The notes: a model not told the origin generated them from the letters alone. A stretch of DNA of 64,000 bases from Serpula lacrymans var. lacrymans S7.9 (GCF_000218685.1 NW_006763293.1:1547968-1611967); one strand, 5' to 3'; shown: positions 46,714-58,248, numbered from the stretch's first letter. Made by a program: numbers and translations.

Positions 46714-47401
46714 TGTAAGGACCATTCACTTTTCTTTACCTTTTTATTCTGTGCCTTGGTTTTCAGACACTTTCCCTATTACACCTCTGGCTTTAGGGCT
46801 AGAGGTGTCCTTTGCCATTTTACTTTTCATAGCCTTAACAGGTTTTCTCAACCATTGATACCATTTCATATTGCAGATCAGAGACTGGGTAGCACTCCCA
46901 GCCAGCCAGTACAATGGGTAAAGACTGGTAGTAGAGATCTCGCCAACCAGCTCCATGCCGCATCAGTGCCTGGATATATTAATAAATGTTTCAGTCAGGA
47001 TTGTACCTCATCATGAGGATACGGTTCCTGAACATGCGTAACAATACCTATTATAAGTATATCTTCCCACCTGCTGATTAATCCTTGAAATCATATGATA
47101 GTTGTTCTTTTTCTTATTGGTTGGTTTCATCCTCAGACCACTTTTCTATTGTTCCTCTTTTGGTCTGAGAGATAGACAATTAGCTATAAAAACCCTATAT
47201 ACTTGTGTATAGTTCTTTAGCTTTCTATTACTTGAATAACCCGCTTTACTCCTTATCAGAAATCCTTGAGTTTACTCTCAGTCCTCTACTTGCTATAAAA
47301 CTCTAGTATCTGTTGACCACGAAACTCATCATACCTCTTACTCCCTGCAAGTGCAGTAGGAGATGGGTGTTATTTTTGTTATAGTTTAATGTTGCCTCAC
47401 A
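46714..47401 (+). mobile_element. solo LTR, family 1 (copy B)
   Basis: 688 bp, TGTAAGGACCATTCACTTTT ... GTTTAATGTTGCCTCACA. Perfect 5-bp duplication CAGAT (46709-46713 and 47402-47406). By eye it is the most diverged of the three family-1 copies, so probably the oldest. GCTATAAAAACCC is the TATA-like position. Confidence 0.9.
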
Positions 47402-47550
47402 CAGATGTATATAAATACCATGTGAAAATTAATGATAGCCACAAAAAGCTGGTTATAATTAGTCTCCCTTGCTTACCTAATTCAATATATGATGAGTGAA
47501 TATCTTGTAAATAAGGCCTGCACCAAAGTGAGACTATTTGACGTGAACCT

Positions 47551-47562
47551 CCCCCCCCCCCC
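47551..47562 (+). repeat. C12 homopolymer
   Basis: Twelve consecutive C in otherwise AT-rich nest sequence. Confidence 0.9.
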
Positions 47563-47912
47563 TTTCAATGCCAATAACACAAATATTGGGCTCTCTTGCA
47601 CCTTAACTTGAAACTCAATAGCTCCAATCAAATACAACTAAGTAGTGCAGCCAAGATTATCTATTGCTTCAGCAAGCGTGTCTCACTACTTAGCTTCTCA
47701 ATAAATCAGTAGCAGTAGAGTCAATAGTAAAGCCCTCAGATGCTGAAAAATGATAACTTCCACATTCCTTCAATCCCAAAGTACCCAATCCAAATGAGTG
47801 GGTCATTGAGTGGGCAAAAGCATCAGCCACTAATTGAAATGCTACTAAAAATCACAGACACTAAACAAAATGCAGTGGCAAAAAGAAATGGGATATTCAG
47901 AGTCATGTACAG

Positions 47913-48609
47913 TGTAAGGACCGTTTTATTATTTTCCTATCTTCGTTATGTCTTGGTTCTCAAACGCTTTTCCCGTTACACCTCTGGCTCTAGGGCTAGA
48001 GGTATCCTTTGCCATCTTACTTCTCATAGCCCTCACAGGCTTTCTTAACCATCGCTACCACTTTATATCACAGATCAGAGACTGGACATCGCTTCCAGCT
48101 AGCCAGCACACTGGGTAGGGACTGGTAGTAGGCATCTCGCCAACCAGCTCCAAGCCCCAGTAAAGCCTGGTAATACTAATAACGCCTTATCTAGAATCGT
48201 ACCTCATTATGAGGATACGGTTCCTGACCACGCGTGACAATCTTCTATTATTAGTACAAGTCTCTCACCTGCTGATTAATCAAGTCAGAAGTCGTACGAT
48301 AGTTACCTCCCCTTTTTCTTATTGGTTGATTAATCCCTCAGACCACTTTTCGTATATTCTCTTTTCGGTCTGAGGCACGGACAGTTCCCTATATAAAGCC
48401 GTACCTATTCATGTATAGCTCCTTAGCTTTCTATTACTGAATTTACCCGCTTTACTCCTCAACAAGAACCTTTGAAGCTTACCTCTCAAAGTCCTCTACT
48501 CGCTATATTTCTAGCGTCTGTTGACCTCAAAAGCTCATTGGACCCTTACTCCCTGCAAGTGCAGAAGGAGATAGGTTTAGTTTTTGTTATAGTTTATCGT
48601 TGCCTCACA
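47913..48609 (+). mobile_element. solo LTR, family 1 (copy C)
   Basis: 697 bp, TGTAAGGACCGTTTTATTAT ... GTTTATCGTTGCCTCACA. Perfect 5-bp duplication TACAG (47908-47912 and 48610-48614). CTATATAAAGCC near 48390 is a good TATA box and sets the orientation. It has the same direction as copy B, about 510 bp downstream of it. Confidence 0.9.
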
Positions 48610-48736
48610 TACAGCTCTGAGGTGCTATAAAAACTGCCTTAGTTGTGATGAAGTAGCAGGGGTAATGTAACCAGTATTGTTTCTTTACAGTAGCTATGAG
48701 TTTATTGGTATCCTAGTGCACTTTTTTCCTGATCAG

Positions 48737-49150
48737 TGTTACGGTCTCTATTGAACATTTAAGAACTACTCATTTCTTTTTACTCATCGGTCATACCATC
48801 GGACCGATGACTTATTTCCTTCACGTACACTTCTGTTCCTCTCGCATTTGCAGTACCTATTATAGTACTTAGTCCTCAACGGACGGACCTGCCCTAGATA
48901 GGACCTAACTCCTATCACCAATTCCTTTCCATTATAAATACCATGTAACAGCAGTAGTATTCTCTAATACGATTCTACGCAGTTTATGCTTACAAAGCTA
49001 GACTCCTAAGATCAGACTTCTACTCAGAAGAAGACCAACTCCCGTTGGAAGACCTCCACTTAGAACTACGTTCTTGAACTTGTCTTCAGATAAGTCTCTT
49101 TACAAACCTCGACGAACCCTTAGACTTTGTTAAGCACTTCGTGCGTAACA
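48737..49150 (+). mobile_element. possible further LTR (family 3)
   Basis: 414 bp with TGTTACGG at the start and GCGTAACA at the end, a 6-bp inverted terminus of LTR type. A TATA-like TTATAAATACC lies near 48934 and a perfect hairpin (TCATCGGTC / GACCGATGA) near 48783-48811. No flanking 5-bp duplication directly at these ends; GATCAG occurs just before the start (48731-48736) and again 30 bp beyond the end (49180-49185). Only one copy is in the window, so the call rests on end structure alone. Confidence 0.45.
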
Positions 49151-49246
49151 GGGGGTTCCTGCCAAAGGTCCTTACTTTGGATCAGACTAGGTTATAATCA
49201 CAAAATAAATCTTTGGGCAAAGCTCCAAAGTTTGCTTATGTAATAT

Positions 49247-49738
49247 AATTGACAAAACCAGATAAACCTGGTCTCTGCTAAAGTGGCCATTGTAATCCTG
49301 GGAGTCTTTATACTTTAGCAAGTAGCACCTCTGACTATAAGTAGTAGGGGGTTTAGTATAGGAATACCTCAGTCATTTATATAGTGTAACAACCAAGAGT
49401 TTTTACTCTGGCGCACAACTCAGACAAGCATAAGAGAAGAGAGAAGGAGGGATCACCCCTCGTATATATACTAAAATACATAAGGTACTGTACAGTTGTA
49501 AATAAAGTTTAAAGTCCGATGTTTAGCATGTGACTGGTCACATGATGAGTCTAGACAGTGGTCATGTGACTATGAAAAGTCGAAAATGTAAAGTAAAGTA
49601 AATGGTCACATGACTGGTCATGTGACTTGGAAAAATAAAAGTAAAAGTGCAAAAAGTGAAGCATAAGTAGGTACTGGTACGTCAATTGTAACATATAGCC
49701 TTTCAGGCAGCGGCTGAGTTTCACTTAGATTTATTAAT
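49247..49738 (-). repeat. right terminal inverted repeat of the pogo-like element, split by LTR E
   Basis: Reverse complement of 42181-42526, lacking the left copy's duplication but interrupted by the solo LTR at 49385-49693. Once the LTR and one TATAG are removed, the arm reads continuously from TTTATATAG into CCTTTCAGGCAGCGGCTGAG. The outer edge near 49738 is approximate. Confidence 0.7.
49385..49693 (-). mobile_element. solo LTR, family 2 (copy E)
   Basis: 309 bp. On the minus strand it starts TGTTACAATTGACGTACC and ends CTTGGTTGTTACA. Perfect 5-bp duplication TATAG (49380-49384 and 49694-49698). It is shorter than copy D (400 bp), mostly near the 3' end, so the two come from different subfamilies or D carries an insertion. 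Confidence 0.87.
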
Positions 49739-50496
49739 AATTTCTACAAGGCCTCTTATCTGTTTGTTTGAGACCTTGTGGAGGTCTTGTGGTGTGAAAT
49801 TTGAGCACTGCAATATGTTGGCGCAAGTGCTGGTGGTGGCACAAGTGTCAGTGGAATACTGTATACAGTTGCCAGTAGATACTGTAAGTCCAAGTAGTTT
49901 GTGATTAGATAAGACAATCACAGACTCTTTATATACCATTGAATATACCAAGGTTAAATTCAGTCCTGTGTGAACTGAGTAAGTGTATGATCACCACAGT
50001 GAATCAAGTGAATCAGTAAGATATCATTGAGCCATTCCCCAACTTTACACTTACACCACCCCCTTTTGCCATCCGATTCGCCAATCTACCTAATACATAC
50101 ATTTCGGAGATTCGAGCATCTGCATCTAACAACCATAGTGTGCGTGCATATGCAATGATGGGATTGGCCTTGTCTTGGTGTGTAGTACTGGTTTGTAATA
50201 GTGATTAAGCACAGAAAAGTGGGATGGGGTGAGGATATAGGTAGGCAGATACTAAAACAACAGAACTCGAAACGAAAAAAGAGGAACCCCGTGATCATGA
50301 AAAACCAGAGGAAGTAGCACTAAGATATAAAACAACAAATATGAGATGGTGTTTCTGGAACAACCAGTGACGACAACCAACAACCACAAATAGCAACTCA
50401 TTCAGAATGAACCAGGAAACCAGACAAGTAGGAAAGGCGGTAGCGTTGATAAATTCTACAGACCTCAGAGGAAATGAGTGGTAAACTGGACAGTGA
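49739..50496. other. intergenic, right flank of the transposon nest
   Basis: 758 bp between the right inverted repeat and the SNF7 stop. No coding sequence or repeat recognised. Confidence 0.4.
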
Positions 50497-51586
50497 CTAC
50501 ATGGTTAGGGCGGCTTGTAGTTCGCGCAGCTGGGCTTCCTCGTCGTCTTCTACTGCTACTTGTCGTCGGGCTGGTAAAAGCGGGTTTAGTTTTTCAGAGC
50601 GAAAGGGCAGGAGAGGGCAGGAGAGGGAAGGGGGAACTCACGTTCGTCTACCGCGACCGCTCCAGCGGGTTGATGCAGTGGTACATGCTCCGCACCCATC
50701 AAACGTTTGTTCAGCTCGTCCTGCTCCAAATCTGCCAGCTCATCCTTGAGCTCCTCCTACACAGATTTTACATTAGCATCAGTAAAAGCTCCAAATATTA
50801 GCTAAAATAGCAAAAGGAGAATATATTTTACCTCGTCGACATCTCCGCTGCTCATAGGGTTCGAAATCGCCTCTGCAATCTCGTTGGCGAGCTCTCTTTG
50901 CTCGTTGATCCGCGCCATCGTAGCATCGACCTTGTCCATGGTCCTGAAATGGAAAGAGAGAAATACATGACAATCACCACCAGCAACCAAGACGAGTAAT
51001 AGAGTGAATGAGTGACTGGGTGACTGAGATGAGCGCAGCATGCTACGCACATATTCCCGTGGATCGTCTGTAACGCATCCGACGCCCTCTTCATAGCCGC
51101 CATCGTCTCTGCATTGAGGTTGGCGGACTCCAGCGAGTTAACTTGCAGCTCAAGTTGCAGTCGCGTCCCCGCCAACCTATCCAGCTCAGTCTCGCTCGCC
51201 TTCTTCCTCCGCAGTGCAGCAGTAGCGGCTGATCACCGATGACACCAAGATGATCATGGTTATGGTTCATACAAAATATTACAGTTTTCCAGTCAGCTCC
51301 CCAATTCATTAATGTTTCATTTGCCACTTATCGCACAGCGCAAAGGGTGAAAGAAAGTGCAAGCAGCAAGCAAACAACAAAATGAAGTAAAGGGAGACAC
51401 ACACATACCTGCCTTATTCGATACAGCATTGGCCCTTGCCTTCTTCAGCTCCTCGTCTATCTTCTTCTGCAGATACTCCTCCTTCTTCTCTATCATCTGC
51501 AGCTGCTGCCGCAGGTCCACAATCGCATCCCGCGCGGTCTTCTTAGGGTCGCGCTTGCCTCCAAAATAAGACATGAAGCTCGCCAT
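50497..51586 (-). CDS. SNF7: ESCRT-III subunit Snf7 (Vps32/CHMP4)
   Basis: Five exons on the minus strand: 51586-51409, 51228-51051, 50943-50832, 50756-50642, 50570-50497; 218 residues, the usual Snf7 size. MASFMSYFGGKRDPKK is followed by a basic alpha1 (DAIVDLRQQLQMIEKKEEYL) and alpha2 (ALRRKKASETELDRLAGTRL, QVNSLESANLNAETMAAMKR), then MTMDKVDATMARINEQREL of alpha3 and the acidic C-terminus with SGDVDEEELKDELADLE. The final EDDEEAQLRELQAALTM is the Bro1-binding helix (MIM2-type tail). Snf7 polymerises on endosomes into spirals that cut multivesicular-body necks. The second Met (51574, MSYFGG) is an equally possible start. Confidence 0.94.
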
Positions 51587-52053
51587 CATGATCTTGCAGC
51601 TCTCTGAACGCTGTATCGAATAGACTTGAGAATGAATATAGAAAGAGTGGCAGCTGAAGTCTGAGCAAGGTGACTGTTGTGACACTGCGGTAAAGGGAGA
51701 GCCACCACACTGATATCCAGATAAGGTAATCACTCTGGCGCACGTAGCTAATCCTCAGGCTAATGTGCTCTGAGCAGTTATAGTAGGGGGAACGTAACTG
51801 TATATATACTGGAACAGTACTACTAGAGTACCTGCCTACAGCAGACGACGGTGATAAAAGGATTGTATGATAATGCGGTATGAAATTGAAGCATATAGTC
51901 CGTGCTCACGGGCCAGCACTCAGCCTCTAGTGGGACGAAAATACATTCTCTCACTTTCGTCCACTCAACGCTCTTTTTTGCTTTCCTGCGATACCAGGTC
52001 ACTGTAATAAACAGGGTTTGGGAACATAAGCCTCGTGTGAATTATGCAACCAC
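51587..52053. other. intergenic, 467 bp
   Basis: Promoter region of SNF7 behind the ceramide synthase stop. Nothing recognised. Confidence 0.45.
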
Positions 52054-53299
52054 CTACCCCTCGTCGTCACTGCGGTCGTCAGATGCCCCTTGTCCAGATA
52101 CGACGCGCCAAGCTACACGACAGATCATAGCGAACCAAATAACTTGTAATATCTTCAACAGAACCATGGCCAATTAGAATTAATTTGAAAGAGTATTAAC
52201 AGCGTGAAAACCTCACCTGTAGCACGATTAGCATAGTGATGAAAATGCCCATGGCCAATGGGGAGTGGTAGCTCCCTTGCTCGGGGTTCCAACCAGAGTG
52301 GATTAGAAGGTGCGCATCAGAGTACGCCGATTTTATGACGATGATGAAGAATACGTGACGGGTGACGAGCCACGATACAAGGAACAACGTAAACGTGAAG
52401 TCGCACAGGGTATAAAGGCCGATGTAGCGCAACATTTTCGCGAGCTGGCAGGGATATAATATAATCAGAAAGAGGCATGTATGAGAGAAAGAATATAACT
52501 ACAGGTAAGAATATATCACAGCAGTCCATTAGAACCATGATTAGACATCCGACACGAGTAAAGTTATAAAAGTAACTGGTCACCATAAGGAAGATGGTGA
52601 TTACATGATGCGTCATCATTTGATAGTGGTCCTTCCTGCGAGCCTCAGCATTGAGAATGAGTATTTGATGAAGATAGAAAGCAGTTTGAGTAAGATAGTA
52701 GAACTTGACGGGTCCAGCGATTGGTATATGAGGGTAATTGGCCCAGAGCTCTGTCGGGCTCAACAATGAAGTCGGAAGACTGAGATGAATGTACTGTTAT
52801 TTCGGTTGGGATCAGCACGACCACGACGCGTATGCCGAATAAAGGCACTCACTAGACCATAGGACCACTGAAGCGTGTAGTATATCATGGACCAACTTTG
52901 CTCAGCAAACCTCAATACGCTCCTGTGTATTTTTCGCTCCATTTTTGGGAAGTCGCTGGGCTGTAGGTACTCCCCGTTGGCATGCGCAGCATGACCGTTG
53001 CCATTGGTCCTCCCATTGCTACTACCATTCGCTTTGGAGAATTTCGCCCGTGTCCGCGTCCAGTCGCGCTCGAGCTTCCACTTGGCAAAGGGCTCCATTA
53101 GGTATATTCTCGTGACGTCGCGCAGGATCGCCATCACCGCGATGCAAGTAATTATGATACAGCCATCTAGAAGGCCTGTAGTGTAGTAAGAGGAAGTATG
53201 GAATGAGTCTGTGTGTGTCGGGGTGGCGATTGGGTAGGAGAGGGTAACAAAGGGAACGAGAAACGACGGAAACCACTCTGAGGTTTGCAGGGTGTTCAT
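52054..53299 (-). CDS. LAG1: sphingosine N-acyltransferase (ceramide synthase), Lag1/Lac1 type
   Basis: Four exons on the minus strand: 53299-52853, 52793-52503, 52444-52217, 52152-52054; 354 residues. It has a hydrophobic helix (GLLDGCIIITCIAVMAILRD), a Gly/Asn-rich cytosolic loop and ERKIHRSVLRFAEQSWSMIY, and then the TLC domain: PVKFYYLTQTAFYLHQILIL, the double-His active site in HYQMMTHHVITIFLMVTSYF, and NFTRVGCLIMVLMDCCDIFL continuing into PLAKML, which is the Lag1 motif. HSGWNPEQGSYHSPLAMGIF precedes the last helix. The enzyme joins acyl-CoA to long-chain bases in the ER membrane. A short acidic C-terminus (ASDDRSDDEG) replaces the usual CK2-phosphorylated tail of yeast Lag1/Lac1 and keeps its acidic Ser character. 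Confidence 0.94.
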
Positions 53300-53746
53300 T
53301 GGTATACGTTGCTGAAGGTCGTCAAAATTTTCATGAAAACGATGAACGTTCGATAATTGGGGGGTATGAACCTTTTTCGGACGTTTGTTTCGCTCTTCAC
53401 TGAATACACAGACGTTGAGTGCACAGAGGTCCTTTTAGCAAAGATATGAAGCTAAGCTGGAATATCTGCTAGCTGGCGTTCCACAGAAAAAAAAAGCTAG
53501 TGCCGTGGAAGAGGTCAGTTTATAGTGCCTATATACGCGACCGTGTTCAAATTCACGCTAAGCATAAGAAGAATATGTACCGTGCGAAGCTCATACCGGA
53601 TGAGGATGTCCCTGGCTGAACCGCCAGGGTTGACCAGCATCCAGTATAACAACTTGAAGACCACCAAGCGAAGTACTACATTGGCAAGGTCTCATACCGC
53701 AAGCGGGCACAGTTAATCACTAGAAATCTAACACAGAGTATACGCC
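53300..53746. promoter_or_regulatory. divergent intergenic region, 447 bp
   Basis: Shared upstream region of LAG1 and the U1A/U2B''-type gene. A63-codon frame at 53525-53716 has no family pattern. No named site recognised. Confidence 0.4.
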
Positions 53747-54701
53747 ATGGCTTCAGCATCGTCAAGCCAGCCCAACACGACACTCTACATCAACAATCTC
53801 AATGACAAGATTAACAAAGAGGAGATGCGGTCCCAGCTATTCGCCCTCTTCACCACCCACGGCAGAGTAATCGACGTCGTCGCTTCCAAGGGACCAAAAA
53901 TGAGAGGACAGGCGTTTCTTGTCTTTACCGACCTAGCAGGAGCAACCACGGCGATGAGAGCATGTGAGGGCATGATATTCTACGACAAACCACTAGTGAG
54001 CTTTTCTCTCGTGGTCAGGCATGGAGTGTAGTAATCCACAAGTGATATAGCGTATCACCTACGCAAAGTCAAAATCATACGCTACTTCACGCAGAGAGGA
54101 CCCTAATTTCGTCCCCCCCACCAGCGTACATGCAAGATCGAATCTGTTACAAATCGGAAAATCAACCATCTCATCCGCGGATAAGCGGCAAAGAGACGAG
54201 GAAGATGTCGATGGCGAACGTAAGTCCAAGAGAGAGCGATCTGAAGAAGAGTCTGAAGATGATGAGGAGATGGAGATCGACGAAGATGAGGAACAACAAA
54301 ATCGCGTCCCAGGTATGGTGTTTCGTGTGACCATGCATGTGCATTTCTCATGTCCCTTTGAAGCCACTATGCCTCAGATAACTGAGCAACCGTCTGCTCA
54401 CCTGTTGTGTACAAATCTTCCTCAAGAAGTAACAGATGATGTACTATCCGTTTTATTCCAGCAGTATGTCCTTTTACTTTGATATGCGTCTACAAATGCA
54501 TCATTGTTTTCTCTCACAACCAGGTACCAAGGCTTCCAGTCAACGCATGTTTCACCGTCACCAACGTCGAATGCAGCTGGAATGAAAGTTAAAATGGCTC
54601 AAGTGCTATTTGAATCACCTGAACTCGCAACCACCGCCAAAGAAGCACTGGATGGGTTCGCACTGAAAAAAGGATGGAAGATGACTGTCGCATACATATG
54701 A
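53747..54701 (+). CDS. U1A/U2B''-type snRNP protein with two RRMs
   Basis: Four exons: 53747-53995, 54051-54312, 54364-54463, 54524-54701; 262 residues. RRM1 (about 10-90) has the RNP2 hexamer in NTTLYINNLNDKI, the U1A/U2B''-specific basic loop VASKGPKMRGQAFLVF (RNP1) and DKPLRITYAKSKS. The linker is highly charged (KRQRDEEDVDGERKSKRERS, then Glu/Asp) . RRM2 (about 185-262) has HLLCTNLPQEVTDDVLSVLF and AQVLFESPELATTAKEALDG and ends at MTVAYI, the typical end of this family. It should bind stem-loops of U1 or U2 snRNA in the spliceosome. Basidiomycetes often have one protein doing both jobs, so I give no U1 or U2 assignment. Confidence 0.92.
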
Positions 54702-54949
54702 TGCTCCTCAAAATTTCTAATTATTCTTGACTTGCGATGTCTTCTTTGCGCTCAAATGTTCTCAGTCTAATGATTGATGATCAGGAAGACAATCTATCCG
54801 ATGGCTTGCATGATTGTTGAAAAGAGCAGAGCGGATGTGTGTAACATTCTAGATGTGAAAATAATTGGACAAACTGCGATCATTGTCCTATAAGTACAAG
54901 AGCGATATGCTTGATTGAATAACTCGACTATGATCCCCTCTTCAAACAC

Positions 54950-55953
54950 TTAGGATTTTAGTGCTTTCAGGATAGCCTCTCCAATAGGTTGAGCGGATGC
55001 GGGATTCTGACCGGTGATGAGATGCCCAGAAACAACTACCTTGGCCTGTAAATCATTGTAAGTATTAAACATAGCCTTAGCTGTCAAGTACTAACCCCCC
55101 ATGGCGCTGTTGCTTTCTCGTACTTTCCTCCGAGAGAAGTTATTTTATCCTCGAGAAGGAAAGGGATATCCTAAACAAAATTTATTAACTTTGAGCACCG
55201 ATGTCAGTATCGACATTTACAAACCTTGACTTTGCCGACTTGTTCTTCCTCAACGTTGGAGAAACCTGTAAAGGCCTTCCCTGCGAAGATAGATTTCCCG
55301 GATGCATCGGTAGCTCCGACTAGTGCTCTGGAGAAATTATGCTAAGTAGTGAAAGGGGCTGAATGAAATTATATCACTAACGCTGGACCATGGCAGACTG
55401 CAGTCGTCAGTTTCCCTGCACGATAAAACTTTAGAGGATTTTAGTCAATTAAAGAGGCATATTTTTGAACAGCGGAGCATACCTCGGATGCGAGCTTGAT
55501 ATTGGCGGGGTCAACAGCAAGATCAATGACTGGACCATGTCCTCCAATATAGAAGATGGCCTCGTAGTCATCTACTTTAACGTCGGTAAGCTTCTTTGCT
55601 TTGGCGAGCAGCGACTGCACATTGGCATCCTCCAAGAACTTGACGTCATCTTGGAACATCTTCAAGAGGGCATCAACCACTTGTCTTGCGATGTTCAAGT
55701 TGTAGTTAATTACTCACCTGTACACTGGCTGGGTCCACAGGCGGGTTAGGGCCAGCAGGAGCTGCGAATTCAATGTTGAAATGAGGGGAAAGGACATAGT
55801 AAGGGTGAGCGGCCTCTGGAAGATACCACCCCTATTCATACAAACACTGATCAGTCCGAAGGATCTGGAGGACCGAGACGACTGCCTTACTGTGGGAGCA
55901 CCGGTAAGAGTCCTATCGGTAGAGGTAAATACAAACAAGATATTAGGTGCCAT
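54950..55953 (-). CDS. DJ-1/PfpI superfamily protein, Hsp31-like (glyoxalase III type)
   Basis: Seven exons on the minus strand: 55953-55891, 55831-55718, 55659-55483, 55428-55382, 55327-55225, 55170-55096, 55045-54950; 224 residues. ILFVFTSTDRT is the first strand; GWYLPEAAHPYYVLS carries the conserved Glu27; YEAIFYIGGHGPVIDLA is the oxyanion region; TTAVCHGPAALVGA holds the nucleophile Cys130 with His131. With GKAFTGFSNVEE and GHLITGQNPASAQPIGEAIL this is the Hsp31-like subgroup, which converts methylglyoxal to D-lactate without glutathione and also acts as a chaperone. The exon 5 junction rebuilds PAALVGA exactly. The start at MAPNILF is the natural one; a longer frame upstream lacks family pattern. 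Confidence 0.92.
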
Positions 55954-56313
55954 TGTGATGGTGTATTCCAAGATCGATACTGTGGTAACTTGAAACCTTG
56001 AAGGATAAGGCCGGGTAACATAATACCCTCCAGAAATTTCGTCACCGCTCTCCAATCATGGCGCTTGCCCAAGAATCGGTGGAAAACCTTTCAACAGTTC
56101 TGAAAATAGGACCGGATTTTCTTTGCATTCTGTTTGATTGGGACTTTGGTGACAAACATGATTTAAGAGGAATAATTATAACTTTAGCGCCAAAGCAGGG
56201 CGTCTATTGCAGGATTATCGCGCCTCACGGCTATCTCCGAGTTATCTGTACTAGCAGGTTGAACACCTCTAGTGGAAGTAGCTTTTGGAACTGACCCCAC
56301 CTTTGTTCAATTT
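55954..56313. promoter_or_regulatory. divergent intergenic region, 360 bp
   Basis: Between the DJ-1-type gene and MOB1. An open 78-codon frame (56058-56291) shows no family pattern and was not called. Confidence 0.45.
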
Positions 56314-57414
56314 ATGTCCTCATTCTTTGGGCTGTTCGTTTCAAATGCCTTTCCAAAGAGATCTATAGTGCTTACAGCATACGTTTCAGAGGGAAAACCC
56401 GGACATTCAAGCCTCGCAAAGATGTTCCAGAGGGTACGAAGCAGTATCAGCTACGAAAGTATGCAGAAGCAACTCTGGTACGACATTTATCATTTATACC
56501 TAAAGCGTATGATAGACCTCATTGAATCTTCTAGGGGTCGGGAAATCTCAGGCTAGCTGTCCAGCTGCCAGAGGGCGAAGATACTAATGAATGGCTGGCA
56601 GTACACGGTGCATATAGTTCAACATTTGACGCTTGATTACTGTTGTTGATATCAGCGTACAGCTGTCGATTTCTTTAACCATCTCAATATGTTGTATGGT
56701 ACCGTAACGGAGTTCTGCACACCGCAGGAGGTACGTCTCAACTTAGATGTCCCGTGATGTCTCTTTCCAACACCTGAAACAGTGCCCCATCATGTCAGCT
56801 GGACCGCGGTACGTTTGCCTCGATGTACCTTTTTTTCCAGCGTCGTAAAACGTGACCACAGTTACGAGTATCTGTGGGAGGATGGGATCAAATTCAAGAA
56901 ACCAACTAAACTTCCTGCTCCGGACTATGTCGACGCGCTAATGAATTGGGCACAGAATATTCTCGACGACGACGCGGTGTTCCCCAACAAAATCGGTGTG
57001 CCTATCTCCTATTTTTCTTCATTCGGTTCGAGTAAGACTTCTTCTGCGCGAAGGTGTTCCATTTCCGAAAAACTTTCGCGATACCGTACGTACCATCGTC
57101 CGCCGACTCTTTCGAGTGTATGCGCACATATACAGCAATCACTTTGACCATATCTGTGCTCTTGGCATCGAAGGTGCGTGATGGGCATTATCATCAAATG
57201 CCCCTTTCAAGATAGATGTCCTCCTCAGCACACCTCAATACCAGCTATCGTCACTTCTTCCTCTTTATAAACGAGGTTCGTCCCAGAGGATCTTCCCGCA
57301 GTACTCGATCTGATCCTCGACCCATATTATTAGTTTGATCTTGTGGACAAGAAGGAGTTAGCTCCATTAGATGAACTGAATGATGCCATCCTCGCAGAAG
57401 ATAAGACCAGATAG
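56314..57414 (+). CDS. MOB1: Mob1 family kinase activator
   Basis: Nine exons: 56314-56333, 56390-56477, 56535-56607, 56663-56730, 56782-56807, 56862-56995, 57054-57173, 57229-57275, 57334-57414; 218 residues, the usual size. Joined protein: MSSFFGLGKTRTFKPRKDVP, YQLRKYAEATLGSGNLRLAV, LPEGEDTNEWLAVHAVDFFN, MLYGTVTEFCTPQECPIMSA, YEYLWEDGIKFKKPTKLPAP, YVDALMNWAQNILDDDAVFP, FPKNFRDTVRTIVRRLFRVY, HIYSNHFDHICALGIEAHLN, then RHFFLFINEFDLVDKKELAP. The zinc ligands are C in FCTPQEC and the two His of HIYSNHFDH. Mob1 binds and activates NDR/LATS kinases (Dbf2, Cbk1 class) in mitotic exit and morphogenesis. Exons 1 and 5 are 20 and 26 bp; no single long ORF shows this gene. Confidence 0.97.
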
Positions 57415-58248
57415 TTTTTTCTTGCACTTTCGCTTGTAGCCGTGGGCTCCAACTTGGCCGTAACCTTGTACTTTATTCCAGTCATCAGACTTCTGATGAT
57501 ATCGCAGAAGTTCTAGTTCCGTTAAAAGGCACAGCTCCAGACCCCACTGCCGCGGGCCCGCTGTCAATAATTCTGCATTTCTACGTTGTCTGAGATCGCA
57601 TCTATAAAACTCACTACTACTACTCGCTTTCTCCTCCCCACATTGCATCATGTTACGATATCTGTGGATCCCTTGCGTGAGGCTTTTTCTTGATCCCTTG
57701 ATCCGATAGTCTTATAACTCTGTGGAGTGCAAGGTGCACTCCCTTATTGTCATGGGCGTAGCATCAGCTATTAATACTGCTGGAGCTTGGGACTGTCAAA
57801 TACATCCGCAAAGGATGGGACGAAACGTACGGAACTTCACGAGAACGCCACTAAGCGTTACATGGGTGTTTGAATGCTATGTTCAAGTCTCTGATGCCGT
57901 GTATACTAAGACTACATGCCACAACGAGGTCAAAAAGCTACAATAAAAAGGAAAATAAGAGCGTATCGTGTAAGAGACTCTGAAATGCTAGTGGTACAAC
58001 AAGGAATTTGATGAAAGGGTAAAGAAGAAATGCAGATATTCGTACACACTGGGGTCCCCTGATTCGAAAATGAAAAGTGCAGTTACTGTGACACCGTTAC
58101 AACGACGGTTGACATGCAATAAGAAGGTTGATATGAATGACGTCCAATATTTTTGGAGGGACGCGAGCCAATATGTTTGAATTTGTTACTTTTTGTTTGG
58201 TGCCGGTTTGCAAGAATAAGGTAGGGTTCGAATAAGCATGCTGAGTGT
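57415..58248. other. convergent intergenic, 834 bp
   Basis: Between the MOB1 stop and the BTB gene stop. Short ORFs only; nothing recognised. Confidence 0.45.

Noticed and set aside
56058..56291. 78-codon ORF before MOB1
   Set aside because: No family pattern, and Mob1 starts cleanly at 56314 with MSSFFGL.
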